Shown here one piece after another: positions 50,601-61,888 of a stretch of DNA of 64,000 nucleotides; positions within the stretch are counted from its first letter, which is position 1, and each line of letters starts with the position of its first letter. The translations under genes were made by a program, and so were the position numbers. The stretch spans positions 477,001 through 541,000 of the forward strand of contig CAUVYP010001207.1 in the NCBI GenBank assembly GCA_963556195.1. Reading direction: 5' to 3'. The notes under the pieces were generated by a model. That model ran no database searches and was not told the origin of the DNA. It saw nothing but the letters and a program-made list of their open reading frames with translations. The stretch is from Sepiola atlantica. Taxonomy: Eukaryota > Mollusca > Cephalopoda > Sepiida > Sepiolidae.

Positions 50601-51927
50601 GTTTGAAAATAGATGACATAGTTTAAAGTCGGATTCTAAAGCATTGTAAATAGATGACTTTGTTCAAGTTGCGGATTCTTAAGGTTTGAAAATAGATGAT
50701 ATCGTTTAAAGTCGGATTCTAAAGCATTGTAAATAGATGACTTTGTTCAAGTTGCGGATTCTTAAGGTTTGAAAATAGATGATATCGTTTAAAGTCGGAT
50801 TCTAAAGCATTGTAAATAAATGACTTTGTTCAAGTTGCGGATTCTTAACGTTTGAAAATAGATGATATCGTTTAAAGTCGGATTCTAAAGCATTGTAAAT
50901 AGATGACTTTGTTCAAGTTGCGGATTCTTAAGGTTTGAAAATAGATGATATCGTTTAAAGTCGGATTCTAACGCATTGTAAATAGATGACTTTGTTCAAG
51001 TTGCGGATTCTTAAGGTTTGAAAATAGAAGATAATGTTTAAAGTAGGCTTCAAAAGCATTGTAAATAGATGATTTGTTCAAGTGGCGGACTCTTAAGGTT
51101 TGAAAATAGATGATATTGTTTAAAGTACGATTCTAAAGCATTGTAAGTAGATGACTTTATTACAGTTTCGGATTCTTAAGGTTTTAAAATAGATGACATT
51201 GTTTAAAGTCGCATTCTAAAGCATTGTAAATAGATGACTTTGTTCAGGTTGCGGATTCTTAAAGGTTGAAAATCAGATGATATCGGTTTAAGTCGGATTC
51301 TAAAGCATTGTAAATAGATGACTTCGTTCAAGTTGCGGATTCTTAAGGTTTTTAATCAGATAATATCGTTGCAAGTGTAGTTCTAAAGCATTGTAAATAG
51401 ATGACTTTGTTCAAGTTGCCGATTCTTAAGCTTTGAAAAAAGATGATATGTTTTAAAGTCGGATTTAAAAGCATTGTAAATAGATGACTTTGTTCAAGTT
51501 GCGGATTCTTAAGGTTTGAAATTGGATGATTTCGTTTAAAGTCGGATTCTTAAGCATTGTAAATAGATGACTTGTTAAGTTGCCGATTCTTAAGCTTTGA
51601 AAATAGATGATATAGTTTAAAGTCGGATTCTAAAGCATTGTAAATAGATGACTTTGTTCAAGTTGCGGATTCTTAAGGTTTTAAAATAGATGATATCGTT
51701 TAAAGTCAGATTCTAAAGTATTGCAAATAGATGACTTTGTTCAAGTGTCGGATTCTTTAGGTTTTAAAATAGATGATATCGTTTAAAGTCGGATTCTTTA
51801 GCATTGTAAATAGATGACTTTGTTCAAGTTGCGTATTCTTAAGGTTTGAAAATATATGATATAGTTCAAAGTCGGATTCTAAAGCATTGTAAATAGATGA
51901 CTTTGTTCAAGTTGCGAGTTCTTAAGG
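47652..51927 (+). repeat. HOR4 copy 2, truncated on the right
   Basis: It follows copy 1 at a 4,793-bp offset up to about 51911. There copy 1 has a consensus monomer (47118) but this copy has gttgcgagttc and returns to the sequence seen at about 49862. The last part, 49870-51927, therefore also serves as the first unit of a 2,058-bp tandem repeat. Confidence 0.83.
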
Positions 51928-53900
51928 TTTAAAACTAGATGATATCGTTTAATGTCGGATACTAAAGCATTGTAAATAGATTACTATGTTCAAGTTCCGT
52001 ATTCTTAAGGTTTGAAAATAGATGATATCATTTAAACTCGGATTATAAAGCATTTGTTCAAGTTGCGGATTTTTTAAGGTTTGAAAATAGATGATATCGT
52101 TTAAAGTCGGATTCTAAAGCATTGTAAATAGATGACTTTGTTCAAGTTGCCGATTCTTATGGTTTGAAAATAGATGATATTGTTTAAAGTACGATTCTAA
52201 AGACTTGTAAGTAGATGACTTTATTACAGTTTCGGATTCTTAAGGTTTGAAAATAGATGACATTGTTTAAAGTCGCATTCTAAAGCATTGTAAATAGATG
52301 ACTTTGTTAAGTTGCGGATTCTTAAGGTTTGAAAATAGATGATATCGGTTAAAGTCCGATTCTAAAGCATTGTAAATAGATGACTTTGTTCAAGTTGCGG
52401 ATTCTTAAGGTTTGAAAATAGATGATATCGTTTAAAGTCGGTTTCTAACGCATTGTAAATAGATGACTTTGTTCAAGTTGCGGATTCTTAAGGTTTGAAA
52501 ATAGATGATATCGTTTAAAGTCGGATTCTAAAGCATTGTAAATAGATGACTTTGTTCAAGTTGCGGATTCTTAAGGTTTGAAAATAGATGATATCGTTTA
52601 TAGTCAGATTCTTAAGCATTGTAAATAGATGACCTTGTTCAAGTTTCGGATGCTTGATGTTTGAAAATAGATGACATAGTTTAAAGTCGGATTCTAAAGC
52701 ATTGTAAATAGATGACTTTGTTTAAGTTGCGGATTCTTAAGGTTTGAAAATAGATGATATCGTTTAAAGTCGGATTCTAAAGCATTGTAAATAGATGACT
52801 TTGTTCAAGTTGCGGATTCTTAAGGTTTGAAAATAGATGATATCGTTTAAAGTCGGATTCTAAAGCATTGTAAATAAATGACTTTGTTCAAGTTGCGGAT
52901 TCTTAACGTTTGAAAATAGATGATATCGTTTAAAGTCGGATACTAACGCATTGTAAATAGATGACTTTGTTCAAGTTGCGGATTCTTAAGGTTTGAAAAT
53001 AGAAGATAATGTTTAAAGTAGGCTTCAAAAGCATTGTAAATAGATGATTTGTTCAAGTGGCGGACTCTTAAGGTTTGAAAATAGATGATATTGTTTAAAG
53101 TACGATTCTAAAGCATTGTAAGTAGATGACTTTATTACAGTTTCGGATTCTTAAGGTTTTAAAATAGATGACATTGTTTAAAGTCGCATTCTAAAGCATT
53201 GTAAATAGATGACTTTGTTCAGGTTGCGGATTCTTAAAGGTTGAAAATCAGATGATATCGGTTTAAGTCGGATTCTAAAGCATTGTAAATAGATGACTAC
53301 GTTCAAGTTGCGGATTCTTAAGGTTTTTAATCAGATAATATCGTTGCAAGTGTAGTTCTAAAGATTGTAAATAGATGACTTTGTTCAAGTTGCCGATTCT
53401 TAAGCTTTGAAAAAAGATGATATGTTTTAAAGTCGGATTTAAAAGCATTGTAAATAGATGACTTTGTTCAAGTTGCGGATTCTTAAGGTTTGAAAATAGA
53501 TGATTTCGTTTAAAGTCGGATTCTTAAGCATTGTAAATAGATGACTTGTTAAGTTGCCGATTCTTAAGCTTTGAAAATAGATGATATAGTTTAAAGTCGG
53601 ATTCTAAAGCATTGTAAATAGATGACTTTGTTCAAGTTGCGGATTCTTAAGGTTTGAAAATAGATGATATCGTTTAAAGTCAGATTCTAAAGTATTGCAA
53701 ATAGATGACTTTGTTCAAGTGTCGGATTCTTTAGGTTTTAAAATAGATGATATCGTTTAAAGTCGGATTCCAAAGCATTGTAAATAGATGACTTTGTTCA
53801 AGTTGCGTATTCTTAAGGTTTGAAAATATATGATATAGTTAAAAGTCGGATTCTAAAGCATTGTAAATAGATGAATTTGTTCAAGTTGCGAGTTCTTAAG
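49870..53900 (+). repeat. 2,058-bp tandem duplication derived from HOR4
   Basis: The two units are about 49870-51927 and 51928-53900. Markers 2,058 bp apart are the 15-bp-deleted monomer (49990 and 52048) and gatgcttgat (50591 and 52649). Further right the spacing falls to 1,975 bp (gatttgttca at 51071 and 53046; gttgcaagtg at 51368 and 53343), so the second unit has lost one monomer near 52930, where a ggatactaacgc hybrid monomer marks the join. The second unit ends in private variants such as gattgtaaatag near 53364. Confidence 0.8.
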
Positions 53901-55257
53901 GTTTAAAACAAGATTATATCGTTTAAAGTCGGATTCTAACGCATTGTAAATAGATGACTTTGTTCAAGTTGCGGATTCTTAAGGTTTGAAACTAGAAGAT
54001 AATGTTTAAAGTAGGATTCAAAAGCATTGTAAATAGATGACTTCGTTCAAGTTGCGGATTCTTAAGGTTTTAAATCAGATGATATCGTTGCAAGTGTAGT
54101 TCGAAAGCATTGTAAATAGATGACTTTGTTCAAGTTGCGGATTCTTAAGGTTTGAAAATCGATGATATCGTTTGAAGTCGGATTCTAAAGCATCGTAAAT
54201 AGATGACTTTGTTCAAGTTGCCGATACTTAAGCTTTGAAAAAAGATGATATCGTTTAAAGTCGGTTTCCAAAGCATTGTAAATAGATGACTTTGTTCAAG
54301 TTGCGGATTCTTAAGGTTTGAAAATAGATTATATCGTTTAAATTCGGATTCTTAAGCATTGTAAATAGATGACTTGTTCAAGTTGCCGATTCTTAAGCTT
54401 TGAAAATAGATGATATGGTTTAAAGTCGGATTCTAAAGCATTGTAAATAGATGACTTTGTTCAAGTTGCGGATTCTTAAGGTTTGAAAATAGATGATATC
54501 GTTTAAAGTCGGATTCTAAAGTATTGTAAATAGATGACTTTGTTCAAGTGTCGGATTCTTTAGGTTTTAAAATAGATGATATCGTTTAAAGTCGGATTCT
54601 AAAGCATTGTAAATAGATGACTGTGTTCAAGTTGCGTATTCTTAAAGTTTGAAAATAGATGATATCGTTAAAAGTCGGATTCTAAAGCATTGTAAATAGA
54701 TGACTTTGTTCAAGTTGCGAGTTCTTAAGGTTTAAAACTAGATGATATCGTTTAATGTCGGATACTAAAGCATTGTAAATAGATTACTATGTTCCAGTTC
54801 CGTATTCTTAAGGTTTGAAAATAGATGATATCATTTAAACTCGGATTATAAAGCATTTGTTTAAGTTGCGGATTTTTTAAGGTTTGAAAATAGATGATAT
54901 CGTTTAAAGTCGGATTCTACAGCATTGTAAATAGATGACTTTGTTCAAGTTGCGGATTCTTAAGGTTTGAAAAAAGATGATATCGTTTAAAGTCGGATTC
55001 CAAAGCATTGTAAATAGATGACTTTGTTCAAGTTGCGGATTCTTAAGGTTTGAAAATAGATTATATCGTTTAAAGTCAGACTCTTAAGCATTGTAAATAG
55101 ATGACTTGTTCAAGTTGTCGATTCTTAAGCGTTGAAAATAGATGATATGGTTTAAAGTCGGATTCTAAAGCATTGTAAATAGATGACTTTGTCCAAGTTG
55201 CGGATTCTTAAGGTTTGAAAATAGATGATATCGTTTAAAGTCGGATTCTAAAGTATT

Positions 55258-55339
55258 GTAAATAGATGACTTTGTTAGTGTTGCGGATCCGAAATGTTTG
55301 ACAACAGATGATATCGTTTAAGTCGGATTCTAAAGCATT
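55258..55339 (+). repeat. Divergent 82-bp monomer with a BamHI site (1st of 4)
   Basis: This monomer reads gttagtgttgcggatccg, then aaatgtttgacaacagatg, and has gtttaagtcgg with one A lost. It is the most diverged type in the window, and I found GGATCC only in this type. Other copies are at 58572-58653, 61807-61888 and 63717-63798. Confidence 0.85.
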
Positions 55340-57200
55340 GTAAATAGGTGACTTTGTTCAAGTTGCGGATTCTTAAGGTTTGAAAATAGATGATATCGTT
55401 TAAAGTCGGATTCTAAAGCATTGTAAATAGATGACTTTGTTCAAGTTGCGGATTCTTAAGGTTTGAAAATAGATGATATCGTTTAAAGTCGGATTCTAAA
55501 GCATTGTAAATAAATGACTTTGTTCAAGTTGCGGATTCTTAAGGTTTGAAAACAGAAGATAATGTTTAAAGTAGGCTTCAAAAGCATTGTAAATAGATGA
55601 TTTGTTCAAGTGGCTGACTTATAATGTTTGAAAATAGATGATATTGTTTAAAGTACGATTCTAAAGCATTGTAAGTAGATGACTTTATTACAGTTTCGGA
55701 TTCTTAAGGTTTTAAAATAGATGACATTGTTTAAAGTCGCATTCTAAAGCATTGTAAATAGATGACTTTGTTCAGGTTGCGGATTCTTAAGGTTTGAAAA
55801 TAGATGATATCGGTTTAAGTCGGATTCTAAAGCATTGTAAATAGATGACTTTGTTCAAGTTGCGGATTCTTAAGGTTTGAAAATAGATGATATCGTTTAA
55901 AGTCGGATTCTAAGGCATTGTAAATAGATAACTTTGTTCAAGTTGCGGATTCTTAAGGTTTGAAAATAGATGATATCGTTTAAAGTCGGATTCTAAAGCA
56001 TTGTAAATAGATGACTTTGTTCAAGTTGCGTATTCTTAAGGTTTGAAAATAGATGATATCGTTTGAAGTCGGATTCTAAAGCATTGTAAATAGATGACTT
56101 TGTTCAAGTTGCGGATTCTTAAGGTTTGAAAATAGATGATATCGTTTAAAGTCGGATTCTAACGCATTGTAAATAGATGACTTTGTTCAAGTTGCGGATT
56201 CTTAAGGTTTGAAAATAGAAGATAATGTTTAAAGTAGGCTTCAAAAGCATTGTAAATAGATGACTTTGTTCAAGTTGCGGACTCTTAAGGTTTGAAAATA
56301 GATGATATTGTTTAAAGTACGATTCTAAAGCATTGTAAGTAGATGACTTTATTACAGTTTCGGATTCTTAAGGTTTTAAAATAGATGACATTGTTTAAAG
56401 TAGCATTCTAAAGCATTGTAAATAGATGACTTTGTTCAGGTTGCGGATTCTTAAAGGTTGAAAATCAGATGATATCGGTTTAAGTCGGATTCTAAAGCAT
56501 TGTAAATAGATGACTTCGTTCAAGTTGCGGATTCTTAAGGTTTTTAATCAGATAATATCGTTGCAAGTGTAGTTCTAAAGATTGTAAATAGATGACTTTG
56601 TTCAAGTTGCCGATTCTTAAGCTTTGAAAAAAGATGATATGTTTTAAAGTCGGATTTAAAAGCATTGTAAATAGATGACTTTGTTCAAGTTGCGGATTCT
56701 TAAGGTTTGAAAATAGATGATTTCGTTTAAAGTCGGATTCTTAAGCATTGATAATAGATGACTTGTTAAGTTGCCGATTCTTAAGCTTTGAAAATAGATG
56801 ATATAGTTTAAAGTCGGATTCTAAAGCATTGTAAATAGATGACTTTGTTCAAGTTGCGGATTCTTAAGGTTTTAAAATAGATGATATCGTTTAAAGTCAG
56901 ATTCTAAAGTATTGCAAATAGATGACTTTGTTCAAGTGTCGGATTCTTTAGGTTTTAAAATAGATGATATCGTTTAAAGTCGGATTCCAAAGCATTGTAA
57001 ATAGATGACTTTGTTCAAGTTGCGTATTCTTAAGGTTTGAAAATATATGATATAGTTAAAAGTCGGATTCTAAAGCATTGTAAATAGATGAATTTGTTCA
57101 AGTTGCGAGTTCTTAAGGTTTAAAACAAGATTATATCGTTTAAAGTCGGATTCTAACGCATTGTAAATAGATGACTTTGTTCAAGTTGCGGATTCTTAAG

Positions 57201-57698
57201 GTTTGAAACTAGAAGATAATGTTTAAAGTAGGATTAAAAAGCATTGTAAATAGATGACTTCGTTCAAGTTGCGGATTCTTAAGGTTTTTAATCAGATGAT
57301 ATCGTTGCAAGTGTAGTTCGAAAGCATTGTAAATAGATGACTTTGTTCAAGTTGCGGATTCTTAAGGTTTGAAAATCGATGATATCGTTTGAAGTCGGAT
57401 TCTAAAGCATCGTAAATAGATGACTTTGTTCAAGTTGCCGATACTTAAGCTTTGAAAAAAGATGATATCGTTTAAAGTCGGTTTTCAAAAGCATTGTAAA
57501 TAGATGACTTTGTTCAAGTTGCGGATTCTTAAGGTTTGAAAATAGATTATATCGTTTAAATTCGGATTCTTAAGCATTGTAAATAGATGACTTGTTCAAG
57601 TTGCCGATTCTTAAGCTTTGAAAATAGATGATATGGTTTAAAGTCGGATTCTAAAGCATTGTAAATAGATGACTTTGTTCAAGTTGCGGATTCTTAAG
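57201..57698 (+). repeat. 498-bp (six-monomer) tandem duplication, left unit
   Basis: gtttgaaact at 57201 and 57699 and gttgcaagtg at 57304 and 57802 give a 498-bp spacing, exactly six monomers. The unit carries rare linked variants: ggattaaaaagc, ggtttttaatcag, gttcgaaagc, gcatcgtaaatag, ggatacttaagc and gtttaaattcgg. The edges lie in consensus sequence and cannot be placed more closely. Confidence 0.85.
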
Positions 57699-58195
57699 GT
57701 TTGAAACTAGAAGATAATGTTTAAAGTAGGATTAAAAAGCATTGTAAATAGATGACTTCGTTCAAGTTGCGGATTCTTAAGGTTTTTAATCAGATGATAT
57801 CGTTGCAAGTGTAGTTCGAAAGCATTGTAAATAGATGACTTTGTTCAAGTTGCGGATTCTTAAGGTTTGAAAATCGATGATATCGTTTGAAGTCGGATTC
57901 TAAAGCATCGTAAATAGATGACTTTGTTCAAGTTGCCGATACTTAAGCTTTGAAAAAAGATGATATCGTTTAAAGTCGGTTTCCAAAGCATTGTAAATAG
58001 ATGACTTTGTTCAAGTTGCGGATTCTTAAGGTTTGAAAATAGATTATATCGTTTAAATTCGGATTCTTAAGCATTGTAAATAGATGACTTGTTCAAGTTG
58101 CCGATTCTTAAGCTTTGAAAATAGATGATATGGTTTAAAGTCGGATTCTAAAGCATTGTAAATAGATGACTTTGTTCAAGTTGCGGATTCTTAAG
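57699..58195 (+). repeat. 498-bp tandem duplication, right unit (497 bp)
   Basis: It repeats the left unit base for base as far as I can see, except at one place: gttttcaaaagc near 57480 in the left unit is gtttccaaagc near 57978 here, one base shorter. The variant in the right unit is the one also present in the older relative near 54265, so the left unit probably changed after the duplication. Confidence 0.83.
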
Positions 58196-58571
58196 GTTTG
58201 AAAATAGATGATATCGTTTGAAGTCGGATTCTAAAGCATTGTAAATAGATGACTTTGTTCAAGTTGCCGATTCTTAAGCTTTGAAAAAAGATGATATCGT
58301 TTAAAGTCGGATTCCAAAGCATTGTAAATAGATGACTTTGTTCAAGTTGCGGATTCTTAAGGTTTGAAAATAGATTATATCGTTTAAAGTCAGACTCTTA
58401 AGCATTGTAAATAGAGTACTTGTTCAAGTTGCCGATTCTTAAGCGTTGAAAATAGATGATATGGTTTAAAGTCGGATTCTAAAGCATTGTAAATAGATGA
58501 CTTTGTCCAAGTTGCGGATTCTTAAGGTTTGAAAATAGATGATATCGTTTAAAGTCGGATTCTAAAGTATT

Positions 58572-58653
58572 GTAAATAGATGACTTTGTTAGTGTTGCGG
58601 ATCCGAAATGTTTGACAACAGATGATATCGTTTAAGTCGGATTCTAAAGCATT
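58572..58653 (+). repeat. Divergent 82-bp monomer with a BamHI site (2nd of 4)
   Basis: Same type and length as at 55258, 3,314 bp downstream; it belongs to the right end of HOR5 and opens HOR6. Confidence 0.85.
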
Positions 58654-61600
58654 GTAAATAGATGACTTTGTTCAAGTTGCGGATACTTAATGTTTGAAAA
58701 TAGATGATATCGTTTAAAGTCGGATTCTAAAGCATTGTAAATAAATGACTTTGTTCTAGTTGCGGATACTTAAGGTTTGAAAATAGATGATATCGTTTAA
58801 AGTCGGATTCTAAAGCATTGTAAATAGATGACTTTGTTCAAGTTGCAGATTCTTAAAGTAGTAAAATAGATTATATCGTTTAAAGTCGGTTTCTAAATCA
58901 TTGTAAATAGATGACTTTGTTCAAGTTGCCGATTGTTAAGGTTTGAAAATAGATGATATCGTTTAAAGTCGGATTCTAAAGCATTGTAAATAGATTACTT
59001 TGTTCAAGTTGCGGATTCTTAAGGTTTGAAAATAGATTATATCGTTTAAAGTCGGATTCTAAAGCATTGTAAATAAATGACTTTGTTCAAGTTGCGGATT
59101 CTTAAGGGGGTGAAAATAGATGATATCGTTTAAAGTCGGATTCTAAAGCATTGTAAATAGATGACTTTGTTCAAGTTGCGGATTCTTAAGGTTTGAAAAT
59201 AGAAGATAATGTTTCAAAGTAGGATTCAAAAGCATTGTAAATAGATGACTTCGTTCAAGTTGCGGATTCTTAAGGTTTTAAATCAGATGATATCGTTGCA
59301 AGTGTGATTCTAAAGCATTGTAAATAGATGACTTTGTTCAAGTTGCGGATTCTTAAGGTTTGAAATAAGATGATATCGTTTGAAGTCGGATTCTAAAGCA
59401 TTGTAAATAGATGACTTTGTTCAAGTTGCCGATTCTTAAGCTTTGAAATAAGATGATATCGTTTAAAGTCGGATTCCAAAGCATTGTAAATAGATGACTT
59501 TGTTCAAGTTGCGAATTCTTAAGGTTTGAAAATAGATGATATCGTTTAAAGTCGAATTCTTAAGCATTGTAAATAGATGACTTGTTCAAGTTGCCGATTC
59601 TTAAGCTTTGAAAATAGATGATATGGTTTAAAGTCGGATTCTAAAGCATTGTAAATAGATAACTTTGGTCAAGATGCGGACTCTTAAGGATTGAAAATAG
59701 ATAGTATTGTTTAAAGTACGATTCTAAAGACTTGTAAGTAGATGACTTTATTACAGTTGCGGATTCTTAAGGTTTGAAAATAGATGACATTGTTTAAAGT
59801 CGCATTCTAAAGCATTGTAAATAGATGACTTTGTTCAAGTTGCGGATTCTTAAGGTTTGAAAATAGATGATATCGGTTAAAGTCGGATTCAAAAGCATTG
59901 TAAATAGATGACTTTGTTCAAGTCGCCGATACTTAAGGATTGAAAATAGATGATATCATTTAATGTCGGATTCTAAAGCATTGTAAATAGATGACTTTGT
60001 TCAAGTTGGTGACTCTGATAGTTTGAAAATAGATTATCTCGTTTCAAGTCGGATTCTAAAGCATTGTAAATAGATGACTTTGTTCAAGTTGCGGATTCTT
60101 TAGGTTTGCAAATAGATGATATTGTTTTAAGTCGGATTCTAAAGCATTGTAAATAGATTACTTTGTTCAAGTTGCGGATTCTTAAGGTTTGAAAATAGAT
60201 GATATCGTTTAAAGTCGGATTCTAAAGCATTGTAAATAGATGACTTTGTTCAAGTTGCGTATTCTTAAGGTTTGAAAATAGATGATATCGTTTGAAGTCG
60301 GATTCTTAAGCATTGTAAATAAATGACTTTGTTCAAGTTGCGGATTCTTAAGGTTTGAAAATAGATGATATCGGTTTAAGTCGGATTCTAAAGCATTGTA
60401 AATAGATGACTTTGTTCCAGTTGCGGATTCTTAAGGTTTGAAAATAGATGATATCGTTTAAAGTCGGATTCTTACGCATTGTAAATAGATGACTTTGTTC
60501 AAGTTGCGGATTCTTAAGGTTTGAAACTAGAAGATAATGTTTCAAGTAGGATTCAAAAGCATTGTAAATAGATGACTTCGTTCAAGTTGCGGATTCTTAA
60601 GGTTTTAAATCAGATGATATCGTTGCAAGTGTAGTTCTAAAGCATTGTAAATAGATGACTTTGTTCAAGTTGCGGATTCTTAAGGTTTGAAAATCGATGA
60701 TATCGTTTGAAGTCGGATTCTAAAGCATTGTAAATAGATGACTTTGTTCAAGTTGCCGATTCTTAAGCTTTGAAAAAAGATGATATGTTTTAAAGTCGGA
60801 TTTAAAAGCATTGTAAATAGATGACTTTGTTCAAGTTGCGGATTCTTAAGGTTTGAAAATAGATGATTTCGTTTAAAGTCGGATTCTTAAGCATTGTAAA
60901 TAGATGACTTGTTCAAGTTGCCGATTCTTAAGCTTTGAAAATAGATGATATGGTTTAAAGTCGGATTCTAAAGCATTGTAAATAGATGACTTTGTTCAAG
61001 TTGCGGATTCTTAAGGTTTGAAAATAGATGATATCGTTTAAAGTCGGATTCTAAAGCATTGTAAATAGATGACTTTGTTCAAGTTGCGTATTCTTAAGGT
61101 TTGAAAATAGATGATATCGTTTGAAGTCGGATTCTTAAGCATTGTAAATAAATGACTTTGTTCAAGTTGCGGATTCTTAAGGTTTGAAAATAGATGATAT
61201 CGTTTAAAGTCGGATTCTAACGCATTGTAAATAGATGACTTTGTTCAAGTTGCGGATTCTTAAGGTTTGAAACTAGAAGATAATGTTTAAAGTAGGATTC
61301 AAAAGCATTGTAAATAGATGACTTCGTTCAATTGCGGATTCTTAAGGTTTTAAATCAGATGATATCGTTGCAAGTGTAGTTCTAAAGCATTGTAAATAGA
61401 TGACTTTGTTCAAGTTGCGGATTCTTAAGGTTTGAAAATCGATGATATCGTTTGAAGTCGGATTCTAAAGCATTGTAAATAGATGACTTTGTTCAAGTTG
61501 CCGATTCTTAAGCTTTGAAAAAAGATGATATGTTTTAAAGTCGGATTTAAAAGCATTGTAAATAGATGACTTTGTTCAAGTTGCGGATTCTTGATGTTTG

Positions 61601-61819
61601 AAAATAGATGATATCGTTTAAAGTCGGATTCTAAAGCATTGTAAATAGATTACTTTGTTCAAGTGGGTGATTCATAATGTTTAAAAATCGATGATATCGT
61701 TTAAAGTCTGATTCTAAAGCATTGTAAATCTTTGACTTTGTTCAAGTTGCGGATTTTTGATGTTTGAAAATAGATGATATCGTTTAAAGTCGGATTCTAA
61801 AGCATTGTAAATAGATGAC
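58585..61819 (+). repeat. HOR6 first unit (3,235 bp, 39 monomers)
   Basis: It is bounded by the divergent tttgttagtg monomer at 58585 and 61820. The aaagtagtaaa monomer at 58855 and 62090 keeps the 3,235-bp offset. The middle (59.1-60.3 kb) has the gggggtgaaaatag insert (59104) and types otherwise found at 24.8-26 kb. Within 60.3-61.6 kb a nine-monomer shift is seen: gttgcaagtg at 60622 and 61367, 745 bp. Confidence 0.72.
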
Positions 61820-61888
61820 TTTGTTAGTGTTGCGGATCCGAAATGTTTGACAACAGATGATATCGTTTAAGTCAGATTCTAAAGCATT
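61807..61888 (+). repeat. Divergent 82-bp monomer with a BamHI site (3rd of 4)
   Basis: Same type, 3,235 bp after the previous one. It has gtcagattc where the others have gtcggattc, a private CpG loss. Confidence 0.85.

Larger units (their letters stand above)
53001..58700 (+). repeat. HOR5: pair of units of about 3.2-3.3 kb
   Basis: The first unit starts near 53001 and the second near 56217. agaagataat at 53001 and 56217, and gttgcaagtg at 53343/54087 and 56560/57304, give 3,216-3,217 bp. After the 15-bp-deleted monomer of the first unit (54851) the spacing grows to 3,314 bp, as shown by tttgttagtg at 55271 and 58585. The second unit also contains an extra six-monomer duplication but lacks part of the first unit between 54.5 and 55.0 kb. 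Shared private changes include gcatcgtaaatag and cagactcttaagc. Confidence 0.75.

Noticed and set aside
60348..60545. Open frame of 65 codons on the - strand
   Set aside because: Same repeat-derived peptide in another register; length is set by the spacing of stops in the monomer.
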